The translations under genes and the position numbers were made by a program. Positions 45,400-52,878 of a DNA stretch of 64,000 nt are shown in pieces. A model generated the notes under the pieces. It ran no database searches and was not told the DNA's origin. It worked only from the letters and a program-made list of their open reading frames with translations. The stretch comes from CAYPJE01 sp964410945. GTDB lineage: Bacteria; Fidelibacterota; Marinisomatia; Marinisomatales; TCS56. Location: assembly GCA_964410945.1 (NCBI GenBank), contig CAYPJE010000012.1, positions 7,943 through 71,942 of the forward strand, given 5' to 3'. Every line of letters begins with the position of its first letter. Positions within the stretch are counted from its first letter, which is position 1.

Positions 45400-46470
45400 T
45401 TAGTTGTCACCGTATATCAAACCCTCAAAAAAGAAAACTATCCGGTGAGACCATATAAAATGTTTGATTATCCGGCGGACCAGGTTGTGGAACCGGTTGT
45501 TACGATGCGAAAAAGGGCAGACCGCCATGCATAAACCGCAGTCTGTTCCTGCCCGGCGCCAGTAGATATAGCATTTCTCAACTTTCGTAGGCCATTTACG
45601 CACACCTCGGACCACCTCCCTGGTATTTTCGGACAGGGCCTTCGGGGGACACCGACGGGCACATTTTTTACAAATTTTGCAGAAATGATATACGCCAAGA
45701 TTAATCGGATCGTCCGGTTTGAGTTCCAGATTCGTACTCACCGCACCGATCCTCACACGGCTGCCATATTTATCGGCCACCAGAATATTGTTCCGCCCCA
45801 ATTCACCCAGACCCGCCATTACCGCCAGCGGTGGCAGGATCAAATCGTAATGGGCATCATAGTGGGCTTTGGCTGAAAAACCAGCCTGTACCAGAACTGC
45901 CTCCAAAAACCGGGATATGCAGGCGGCCCGGTAATACTGGTGTGCCGATTCCAGGATTGTATCGGCCTGCGGAGCCCGCTGCATGCGGTCAAAATCCATT
46001 TCAACCAGAAAGACAATTGCCGTGCTGTGATCAGTTGTAATCGCAGTACCGTAATCATTGTCAAAACGGCCTTTATGGGTATAAACAAAATGATCATCCA
46101 GTTCGGCAATACCATTGCCAACAGCCCCCAACTCACGACACACCTGGTTGATCAGACCTTTCTTGTCCCCGGTGTTCTGTAACCGTTCCACCCAGCGATC
46201 GACTTTCGAATCATCAATCATTATCGATTCAATATCATCGAAATATTTCTGGGCCTGCCGGAATTTTTCCTGATCATAGTACAAACCCTCCGCCGATAAT
46301 AAAGCTGGCATACTGCGGATTCTATCATCAACTTCCTTCCGGTCCGTATGAGTGGAATAATAATCATTGTATTCCCTGGTTCCCGAACGGCGGGCGGCAC
46401 GGGCAAACATCGTATCACGCTCATCTACCCGCTCATCTGGAATTGGTATATCGATCTTATTATTAAACAA
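45400..46470 (-). CDS. 4Fe-4S dicluster protein, QueG/reductive-dehalogenase-like
   Basis: 356 residues. The C-terminal third carries two ferredoxin-type clusters: CKICKKCARRCP (about 262-273) and CYIYWRRAGTDCGLCMAVCP (about 300-319). The sequence before them (PPLAVMAGLGELGRNNILVADKYGSRVRIGAV) is the conserved stretch shared by epoxyqueuosine reductase QueG and reductive dehalogenases, which use a corrinoid cofactor. There is no Tat signal, so it is cytoplasmic and not a respiratory dehalogenase. It differs from QueG in its long N-terminal region, so the substrate is unknown. It is a lone gene, divergent from the NifS-SelD fusion, whose desulfurase domain could supply sulfur for its clusters (speculative). 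Confidence 0.78.
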   Translation of the reverse strand: MFNNKIDIPIPDERVDERDTMFARAARRSGTREYNDYYSTHTDRKEVDDRIRSMPALLSAEGLYYDQEKFRQAQKYFDDIESIMIDDSKVDRWVERLQNTGDKKGLINQVCRELGAVGNGIAELDDHFVYTHKGRFDNDYGTAITTDHSTAIVFLVEMDFDRMQRAPQADTILESAHQYYRAACISRFLEAVLVQAGFSAKAHYDAHYDLILPPLAVMAGLGELGRNNILVADKYGSRVRIGAVSTNLELKPDDPINLGVYHFCKICKKCARRCPPKALSENTREVVRGVRKWPTKVEKCYIYWRRAGTDCGLCMAVCPFSHRNNRFHNLVRRIIKHFIWSHRIVFFFEGLIYGDN

Positions 46471-46526
46471 TTTCTACGACTCCGGCACTAAACCTTTTAT
46501 CCGATATCAGGATTATTAATGGATCC

Positions 46527-46590
46527 CCACGTATAAACCCGTGGTTTTCTGCCTGCCCGACCTAAGTACTTTAGGCGGCGGGCGAAGGCG
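46527..46590. repeat. Palindromic intergenic repeats (CCACG/CGTGG and GCCTGCCCG types)
   Basis: CCACG (46527-46531) faces CGTGG (46540-46544) in a copy of the CCCCACGG-GTAAACCCGTGG element seen again at 52099 and 52275. Next to it a nested palindrome, GCCTGCCCG...CGGGCGAAGGC (46551-46587) with CCTAA-GTAC-TTTAGG inside, resembles the element at 55235-55270. The 206-base gap before the NifS-SelD gene holds nothing else that I recognise. Confidence 0.55.
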
Positions 46591-46676
46591 GATAATAATT
46601 TACTCCCGGATTGGCAATAAAGCGCCGCCTCATTGTACATTAGCGACTGACAGAAAACAGAAAACCCGGATAATCA

Positions 46677-48875
46677 ATGAAACCTATCTATCTTGACTAC
46701 AATGCCACTACCCCGGTCGATCCCCGGGTGGCGGAAGCAATGCAACCCTATCTGACCCAATACTTCGGTAACCCCTCCAGCGGACATAGCTTTGGGATCG
46801 AGACCCGCAAAGCAGTGGACCAGGCCCGCAAACAGATCGCTGACCTGCTGGGCTGTTTCACCGATGAAATTATCTTTACCAGTGGTGGCTCGGAAGCCAA
46901 CAATTATGCCATCAAAGGCGGTGCCTTTAAAAACCATCACAAGGGTAATCATATCATTACTACAACCATCGAACATCCGGCGGTTACCGAAGTATGCGCC
47001 TACCTGGAAACGCAGGGTTTTAACATCACTTACCTGCCAGTGGATAAACACGGATTGATCGACCCCGGCCAGGTGGCCGATGCCATTACCCCCCAGACCA
47101 TCCTGGTTTCGGTCATGCTGGCCAACAATGAGGTCGGCACGATTGAACCAATCAGTGAAATCGCCCAAATAACACGTTCCAACGATATTCTCTTTCACAG
47201 CGATTGTGCCCAGGCAGTGGGTAAAATACCGGTGAAAGTAGCTGAGCTTGGGATCGACATGCTATCAATGGCCGGACACAAACTGTATGCACCGAAAGGT
47301 ATTGGTGTATTATACAAAAAAAGGGCCGTTCAGCTGGAGAAACTGATCCACGGGGCCGACCATGAAATGAATCGCCGGGCCGGCACTGAAAATGTGCTTG
47401 AGATTGTCGGACTTGGTATAGCCTGCGAGCTGGTGGCTGACTTGGATCAAACAATGGCCCATACACGAAAGATGCGCGACCGATTGGAAAAGGGTCTGTT
47501 GGACAGTTTCCCCGAAGCCCGGGTCAATGGTCATCCCGAATTGCGATTGCCGAACACCTGTAGCATCAGTTTCCCAAATCAGGAAGCCAATACAATTCTG
47601 GCCGAATTGGACACAGTAGCGGCCTCCGCCGGTGCGTCCTGTCACGCCGACCAGGTGGATGTATCCACGGTGCTGGAAGCAATGCAGGTGCCATTGGAGT
47701 ATGCCATGGGAACCATCCGCCTGTCCGTTGGACGTTTCACTACTGTCGATGAAATCGACCGGGCCATCGACGAAATTTCAGCTGTTGTGCGCCGCCTGCA
47801 TCCAACTGAACCAGTTACGGTTCATATTCCGGACGGCGAGGAAATCCGCCTCACCAAGTACACCCATGGACTGGGCTGCGCCTGCAAACTGCGACCGCAA
47901 TTGCTGGAGAAAGTACTGCAGAAAATGCCCGTGCCCAACGATCCCGCCATCCTGGTTGGCACCGATACCTCCGATGATGCCGCCGTGTACAAAATCAATG
48001 ATGATACTGCCATAATTCAAACAGTAGACTTTTTCACGCCAATTGTTGATGATCCTTATCAATTCGGAGAAATTGCCGCCGCCAATTCACTCAGCGATAT
48101 CTACGCCATGGGCGGGAAGGCTTTGTTTGCCCTTAACATTGTCGGTTTTCCCAGCAATCGTTTGCCAATGCAGGTGCTCAAGACGATCCTTCAGGGTGCC
48201 AATGACAAGGCCGCTGAAGCGGGTGTTGCTATCATCGGCGGGCATACTGTCGATGATACCGAGCCAAAATTCGGCCTGGCCGTGACTGGTATAACCCACC
48301 CCGAAAAAATCATAACCAACCGTGGTGCCCGGGTGGGCGACGTCCTGATTCTGACCAAACCGATCGGAACCGGTATCCTGTCAACCGCCCTGAAACGGCA
48401 GCTGCTTTCACCGGAAGAAACCGAACTGCTGACTACCACCATGGCCACCCTGAACAAGGCCGCCGCCGAGGCAATACAGGATGTTGGCGTGAATGCCTGT
48501 ACCGACGTAACCGGCTTCGGCCTGCTGGGCCACCTGCTGGAAATGATGAATGGCTCACACACTACTGCCGTAGTTCAGGATAATAAGGTTCCTCTGTTAC
48601 CACGGGCGGCCGAGCTGATCGGCGCCGGCGTCGTGCCTGGCGGAACGCGCGACAACTACGCTTTCACCGCTCCCTCAGTAAGTTATGGCGAAAACGTAAC
48701 CGAAGTACAACAACTGCTGCTAAACGATGCCCAGACCTCCGGCGGACTGTTGATCGCAGTCGACCCAAAACGGGCACCGGAACTGCTGCAACGCCTGAAC
48801 GACACGGGCATGAGCGGTGCTGAAATAATTGGTGAAGTGACTGCACGTGGGGAAAAGGCCATCGTAGTGCACTAG
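46677..48875 (+). CDS. Cysteine desulfurase-selenide, water dikinase fusion (NifS-SelD)
   Basis: 732 residues joining two enzymes of selenium delivery. Residues 1-385 are a NifS/IscS-type cysteine desulfurase: YLDYNATTPVD, SGGSEANN, PLP lysine 202 in MAGHKLYAPKG, RAGTENV and catalytic Cys322 in SAGASCHAD. Residues ~388-732 are SelD: LTKYTHGLGCACK with Cys401/Cys403/Lys404 matching the catalytic Cys/Lys of E. coli SelD, the metal-binding DTSDDAAVY, and IIGGHTVDDTEPKFGLAV. The NifS part can release selenium from selenocysteine (or sulfur from cysteine) as an enzyme-bound intermediate, which SelD converts with ATP to selenophosphate. Fusion should channel the toxic selenide. It implies use of selenocysteine or selenouridine in this organism, but selA, selB, tRNA-Sec and mnmH are not in the window. 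Confidence 0.93.
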   Translation: MKPIYLDYNATTPVDPRVAEAMQPYLTQYFGNPSSGHSFGIETRKAVDQARKQIADLLGCFTDEIIFTSGGSEANNYAIKGGAFKNHHKGNHIITTTIEHPAVTEVCAYLETQGFNITYLPVDKHGLIDPGQVADAITPQTILVSVMLANNEVGTIEPISEIAQITRSNDILFHSDCAQAVGKIPVKVAELGIDMLSMAGHKLYAPKGIGVLYKKRAVQLEKLIHGADHEMNRRAGTENVLEIVGLGIACELVADLDQTMAHTRKMRDRLEKGLLDSFPEARVNGHPELRLPNTCSISFPNQEANTILAELDTVAASAGASCHADQVDVSTVLEAMQVPLEYAMGTIRLSVGRFTTVDEIDRAIDEISAVVRRLHPTEPVTVHIPDGEEIRLTKYTHGLGCACKLRPQLLEKVLQKMPVPNDPAILVGTDTSDDAAVYKINDDTAIIQTVDFFTPIVDDPYQFGEIAAANSLSDIYAMGGKALFALNIVGFPSNRLPMQVLKTILQGANDKAAEAGVAIIGGHTVDDTEPKFGLAVTGITHPEKIITNRGARVGDVLILTKPIGTGILSTALKRQLLSPEETELLTTTMATLNKAAAEAIQDVGVNACTDVTGFGLLGHLLEMMNGSHTTAVVQDNKVPLLPRAAELIGAGVVPGGTRDNYAFTAPSVSYGENVTEVQQLLLNDAQTSGGLLIAVDPKRAPELLQRLNDTGMSGAEIIGEVTARGEKAIVVH

Positions 48876-49222
48876 TGTTCGAGTAGTCTGGTGTTGATGT
48901 CCACCAGTACGGTTTAGTTGATTAGGGAAATATATCAACACGATTCAATATTTGGAGCCACTCCAAGTAGATTGCTTTGCTATGCTCGCAATGACCACCG
49001 ACCATTGACTATTGACAAACCCCTTGCCTAAAGTGCACTAAAAACAATAAACTCCGCCCGCACACCGGATACGGAAACTTCTTCGTCTGTATTTTTTGAT
49101 TATTGTTCCCGGGAGAGGATTGTTATTCTAAATATTGCAGATTGCTATGGCGGAAGAAGAAGAATTATTCATAAATAGTAGTGGTGTTTATCTTAAACGA
49201 TACTTCAAATACTCCGAGGGTA
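48876..49222. other. Intergenic region with repeats and a small hairpin
   Basis: CTGGTG (48888-48893) faces CACCAG (48902-48907) just after the fusion gene, a possible weak terminator without U-tract. Further on, ATTGC-TTTGCTATGCTC-GCAAT (about 48972-48993) resembles a common dispersed palindrome, and 49061-49150 is one copy of a repeat found again at 52357. A 33-codon frame from ATG 49147 overlaps the next gene and is not called. Confidence 0.5.
49061..49150. repeat. Left copy of ~90 bp dispersed repeat
   Basis: Shares CGGATACGGAAA and GAGAGGATTGTTATTC, in the same order and near-equal spacing, with 52357-52443; overall about 70 percent of positions match by eye. Together the two copies bracket the small accessory genes between 49.2 and 52.1 kb. 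Confidence 0.6.
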
Positions 49223-49585
49223 ATGACAATCATGCTAAAAGAGCCTAGGTGTAATAACTGTAAGGCGTTGCAAACCGGAAATGATTTGAGACGCGGTATT
49301 TGCTGGAAATGTGAGGATAGTCTTGAATCTCTGTTGAACCCGGATATTCAGCCACCCTCCACAACACCCATGATGATAAATTTACCAAATAGTGATATCT
49401 TCAAGGTTGCTGGCACGGTATTGATGTATTTGGGCCTAGTAGATCTGATTGCCAGTTTCTTTGGTACTGAAATATGGTGGGATTGGTTCTCGGTGCCCTT
49501 ACCTGGAATTCTCAGCCATTTTACTGCCTATGTCGAAATTGGTCTTGGGGTATTTCTTCGAAAGCAAGGAATGGATAATAACTAA
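49223..49585 (+). CDS. Small zinc-ribbon membrane protein, hypothetical
   Basis: 120 residues from ATG 49223, which has GAGGG five bases upstream; an ATG at 49181 is possible but has no ribosome site. The N-terminal CNNC and CWKC pairs (about residues 10-13 and 27-30) form a small zinc ribbon, followed by a linker and two hydrophobic segments (about 60-77 and 87-105). It should be an inner-membrane protein with a cytoplasmic ribbon. I do not recognise the family. Composition is more AT-rich than the neighbouring metabolic genes. Confidence 0.6.
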   Translation: MTIMLKEPRCNNCKALQTGNDLRRGICWKCEDSLESLLNPDIQPPSTTPMMINLPNSDIFKVAGTVLMYLGLVDLIASFFGTEIWWDWFSVPLPGILSHFTAYVEIGLGVFLRKQGMDNN

Positions 49586-49701
49586 TCATGTATCACATTT
49601 ACCAGGCAAGGTGTATACTCTGATAATCCATTAGTTGCGTCCCTAATGCACATATCATTATACCTTTTAATTGTATATAATAATGCACGGTGAGTGAATA
49701 A

Positions 49702-49978
49702 ATGCAAAAAATAAGATTAGACCAAGATTAAACCTCTCTCAGAATTTCGTGCAAATGTCGCAACACTTATCAATGAGTTAAAAAACAGGCACCTATCAGT
49801 AATTACCCAACATAGTAAAAGTACTACCGTAGTAATCGATGTATCTGAATATGAAGTATTATTAGACAAACCAGAATTGCTTTCAGATATTCGAACTGCG
49901 GAAGATCAGCCCCGAAACAAAGAAGGTGCATTACATTCAACTGCAAAAGATAAAGTATTTAATGACTTGGATTTATGA
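49702..49978 (+). pseudogene. Phd/YefM-family antitoxin, frameshifted
   Basis: ATG 49702 reads MQKIRLDQD and then meets TAA. In the shifted frame the sequence continues IKPLSEFRANVATLINEL, then VITQHSKSTTVVIDVSEYEVLLD, to TGA at 49976-49978. This is the recognisable Phd/YefM antitoxin pattern (RPLSEFRAN, ITQHGKSAAVLLDVxEYE). A two-base deletion after codon 9 explains the break; there is no usable start in the second frame. An assembly error cannot be excluded, but the partner toxin is degenerate too. Confidence 0.75.
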
Positions 49979-50091
49979 ATATAATCTGGTCTTTAATGGC
50001 TATTGACAGAATTACCTGTACTACACGGTTTATGGCTATCGATAATCCCTTCGCCACCGTAAGTTCAACCACTAGACTGATGAGAAATTAA
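49975..50091 (+). pseudogene. ParE/RelE-type toxin remnant
   Basis: The ATG overlaps the antitoxin stop (ATGA), as in intact TA operons. The 38 residues begin MNIIWSLMAIDR, matching the first strand of ParE toxins (IIWSPLAIDR), then contain MAIDNPFAT, like the IAxDNPxAA helix. The rest of the ~95-residue toxin is missing and the frame stops at 50091. I read it as an internally deleted, inactive toxin gene. Confidence 0.6.
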
Positions 50092-50093
50092 TT

Positions 50094-50390
50094 ATGAAGC
50101 GAAAAAAGATAGCTCCGAACACCAAGATAGAAATACGGTTGAGTGCTCGGGATCGCGAACTGATCAGCGAACACACTTTCGCGGATCCTGAGTTCATCGA
50201 ATGTATCCGTGAGGTTCCTGGAAAATCATATTTAATCGCACCTTATACACTTGATGATTTGGATGATGTGCTGGGATTCATTGCTGCCGAGGCGAATCAT
50301 ACTGAGAATCGAATAATACAAAATGAATTAGAAAAACTATATGATCGCCTCTGTGAAATTGAAGATGCCTACGATTATAGTATCGAATGA
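50094..50390 (+). CDS. Hypothetical protein, 98 aa
   Basis: An intact small acidic cytoplasmic protein starting two bases after the toxin remnant. It shows a basic start (MKRKKIAPNTKIEIRLSARD), a middle phrase SYLIAPYTLDDLDDVLGFIAAEANHT, and a predicted helical C-terminus. No signal peptide or membrane segment. The spacing of 36 bases to the next gene suggests a two-gene unit with the DUF3024 gene. I do not recognise a function. Confidence 0.7.
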   Translation: MKRKKIAPNTKIEIRLSARDRELISEHTFADPEFIECIREVPGKSYLIAPYTLDDLDDVLGFIAAEANHTENRIIQNELEKLYDRLCEIEDAYDYSIE

Positions 50391-50426
50391 ACTCATGAAT
50401 GATTTTAGCGGGAGAGGGATAAAGTA

Positions 50427-50771
50427 ATGGCTTTTTCTGAAAAGGAACTATCGGAAGTTGAAAAAATTATTCGTGATTTTTGTGAGAAAAGAAACCATCC
50501 GGATTACATCGACCAGGTTCGCCTGGATTTCTCAATCCATGGACAAGATATAGAAATTTATGAAGAACGACCATACTGGAGGGATCCCAGTGAAAAAACA
50601 CAGACATCAATAGCCAAAATCAAATATGTCAGATCCCAAGATGAGTGGAGATTATACTGGATGGGGGGCAACCTCAAATGGCAGTTGTATGAACCCTTCT
50701 CTGTGAGCAAGTATCCTGAAAAGATCGTCGATGAAATAGATCGTGATGAGTTCGGATGCTTTTTCGGATGA
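50427..50771 (+). CDS. DUF3024 family protein
   Basis: 114 residues matching the DUF3024 pattern: FCEKRNHPDYIDQVRLDF, EIYEERPYWRDPSE, a conserved IAKIKYVRSQDEWRLYWM and a C-terminal EIDRDEFGCFFG. Cytoplasmic, function unknown; members are small proteins often found in accessory DNA. GAGAGGG lies upstream of the ATG. It follows the 98-residue hypothetical gene and may be co-transcribed with it. Confidence 0.8.
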   Translation: MAFSEKELSEVEKIIRDFCEKRNHPDYIDQVRLDFSIHGQDIEIYEERPYWRDPSEKTQTSIAKIKYVRSQDEWRLYWMGGNLKWQLYEPFSVSKYPEKIVDEIDRDEFGCFFG

Positions 50772-50852
50772 TACACGGACTTACACGCACCTGGAACAGA
50801 TCCATTATATCCCTTACATCAATCGATAACCAATGAAACAGAAGTTTTAGAA

Positions 50853-52076
50853 TTGTCAATAGAGCGGCAAAAAAAAATTTTACGATTGATTTTCCTTGTA
50901 TTGGTTCCACTGTATATCGTTTCATCGGTCACCGGGTGTAATGCCAAAAAAGCCCTGCCGGATGATCCGGTGCGTTTTGCCCAATTCAACATCTGGGAGC
51001 TGTCAACCGGGAAATTGACGGATGTTGATTCCAGTGGCATCGGCCGAAATGACCAGCTTAAGGCCGCCGCGGCCATTATCTGTAAAATCAATCCGGATGT
51101 ACTGGTGCTTAATGAGATCGACCATGATTTCGACACACTGTCGGCCGGTCACGGGTTGGCATTGAACGCCCATCGGTTTAACGACGCTTATCTGAACAAG
51201 GGCGAAAATCCCCTGAACTATCCACATTTTTATACTGCGCCGTGCAATACCGGTATTCTCACCGGAATGGATTTGGACAATAATGGAAAGATCGCCACGG
51301 CCGCCGACCGTGGTTCCCGTAACCATGGCGGCGATTGTTATGGTTATGGCTACTATCCGGGGCAGTACTCGATGGCGGTTTTGTCACGCTACCCTTTGCA
51401 GCACGAAAAGGCCCGCACGTTTCAGAAATACCTCTGGAAGGATATTCCCGATAACCTGATCCCCGGTGACTGGTATTCGGCGGAGGAAATTGAAATTATA
51501 CGTTTGTCCAGCAAATCGCATTGGGATATTCCGGTGAAAATTGAGGAAAAGGTAATTCATCTGCTGGTATCCCACCCGACGCCACCTGTTTTTGATGGTC
51601 CGGAAGATCGCAACGGGCGCCGGAACTATGATGAGTTGCGAATGTGGGTTCACTATCTTAACAATGATTCGGTTATGGTCGATGATAACGGCGTCCGGGG
51701 TGGGCTCGCAGAAAAGGCAAGTTTCATCATCGCCGGTGATTTGAACGCCGCTCCCCAGGGTGATATTCTGGAAACGGGCCAGCGGTCAATCGATCAATTA
51801 CTGGATCATGCACGGATAAATGATTGCGGACATCTACTGGTAAGCAAAGGGGCGCTCAATGATCATAAACCAGGCCCGCCTGATTTCATCGAACGCAGCA
51901 CCACCGGGTGGGGGGAGCGTGGTTATCGGATTGATTATCTGCTACCCAGCACAGACCTGAAACCGGTCAACGGAGGTGTTTTCTGGCCCGACGCAACCAT
52001 TAATGCCGAAGACGCTGCTTTGGCAAAAACAGCCTCTGATCACCATTTGATCTGGCTTGATATTGACTTACATTAA
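50853..52076 (+). CDS. Exported endonuclease/exonuclease/phosphatase-family lipoprotein
   Basis: 407 residues. N-terminal signal with lipobox VTGC (Cys at about 29). The rest has the EEP (DNase I-like) fold: RFAQFNIWEL at the N-terminus, the metal-binding Glu in DVLVLNEIDHD (about 88), IAGDLNAAPQGD (Asp/Asn pair) and the final SDHHLIWLDID with catalytic Asp-His. All key residues appear present. It could hydrolyse nucleic acid or phospholipid headgroups at the envelope; substrate unknown. The start is TTG at 50853, as no ATG is available. Upstream spacing to DUF3024 is 81 bases. A perfect 8-bp palindrome follows the stop (52099-52116). Confidence 0.8.
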   Translation: MSIERQKKILRLIFLVLVPLYIVSSVTGCNAKKALPDDPVRFAQFNIWELSTGKLTDVDSSGIGRNDQLKAAAAIICKINPDVLVLNEIDHDFDTLSAGHGLALNAHRFNDAYLNKGENPLNYPHFYTAPCNTGILTGMDLDNNGKIATAADRGSRNHGGDCYGYGYYPGQYSMAVLSRYPLQHEKARTFQKYLWKDIPDNLIPGDWYSAEEIEIIRLSSKSHWDIPVKIEEKVIHLLVSHPTPPVFDGPEDRNGRRNYDELRMWVHYLNNDSVMVDDNGVRGGLAEKASFIIAGDLNAAPQGDILETGQRSIDQLLDHARINDCGHLLVSKGALNDHKPGPPDFIERSTTGWGERGYRIDYLLPSTDLKPVNGGVFWPDATINAEDAALAKTASDHHLIWLDIDLH

Positions 52077-52356
52077 GAACCGTAAAAACAATGGAGCCCC
52101 ACGGGTAAACCCGTGGTCCCATTCTGTTACCCGTCTTTCCATCCTCCGTAGCAGTCTACTGCGGAGGACGGGCGCCTTCGGCTACGCCGCGGTTATCCAC
52201 CTCAGCTTTGGGCGACATCACGCCGCAGCAAAACGCCTGTTCTCTCCGAACTGGCGATAGTCTTCGCATCCATCCACGGGCGAGCCCGTGCCTGCACGAT
52301 CTAGCTGCTTTCAGCACGCAGGCGTGGTCTTCTGCGAAGGCGGATAAACTCTATTT

Positions 52357-52443
52357 CACATCGGATACGGAAAATACACTGCTGCTATTTATTCCCTGTT
52401 GTTACCGTGAGAGGATTGTTATTCAGAATATTTATTGCTGTAG
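52357..52443. repeat. Right copy of ~90 bp dispersed repeat
   Basis: Same orientation as the copy at 49061-49150, with the shared blocks CGGATACGGAAA and GAGAGGATTGTTATTC. It may mark the boundary of the accessory stretch or simply be a diverged interspersed element. Confidence 0.6.
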
Positions 52444-52574
52444 CTTTATCAACCAATTAGCATTAGAGGATCACTTCGCCATTCGTTGCACTCATGCCTC
52501 GTGATGACATTCAATCGTATTGTCAGCGCGGAATGAAGGCTAAACGAAAAGGAAATCTTAATATTTTATCGTAC

Positions 52575-52594
52575 GACAGACACTCTTGTCTGTC
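52575..52594. repeat. Perfect 8-bp palindrome GACAGACA/TGTCTGTC
   Basis: A 4-base loop separates the arms. A related GACAAG/CTTGTC palindrome follows near 52622-52634. Both resemble the (GGGACAAG)-type element at 63571-63604. Confidence 0.5.
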
Positions 52595-52878
52595 AGGGTA
52601 TAGAAATTAGTTGGTTTGTACAGACAAGACTTGTCGCAACGAAATTTTCCAGAATGAAGTCGGGATGTCTGCACTACGGAAGAGGGTTCTTTGTACAACA
52701 GACTTTAAATTGTCCAAGGAAAAGAAATTGGCCAGTCAGTGCATCGAAGTTGAAACGTAGGTGTACCGTGCCCCTACGATTATTAATGGTTTCTTCCGTA
52801 TTCCGGTCTCCGGTTTCCTTTCCTCCGATTTCCCATCTTCAGTCCCTTGTCCCCGGTACCTCGTTCCCATTCTTCGGG

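Larger units (their letters stand above)
52077..52878. other. 802-base repeat-rich intergenic region
   Basis: No convincing gene. It holds palindromes at 52099-52116 (CCACGGGT/ACCCGTGG), 52275-52290 (CACGGGC/GCCCGTG) and 52575-52594 (GACAGACA/TGTCTGTC), plus an imperfect CCTCCG...CGGAGG palindrome near 52151-52175, the right copy of the ~90 bp repeat (52357-52443), and a purine-rich run on the minus strand (about 52795-52875) with recurring CCGGAGA-like phrases. Open frames at 52208-52504 and 52654-52977 have no homology features and look spurious. Confidence 0.6.

Noticed and set aside
47877..47888. Selenocysteine at the SelD active site
   Set aside because: The catalytic position is an ordinary Cys codon (GCACK context), not TGA, so this SelD is not itself a selenoprotein.
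52208..52504. 98-codon frame in the repeat region
   Set aside because: It runs through palindromic repeats and has no protein-like features.
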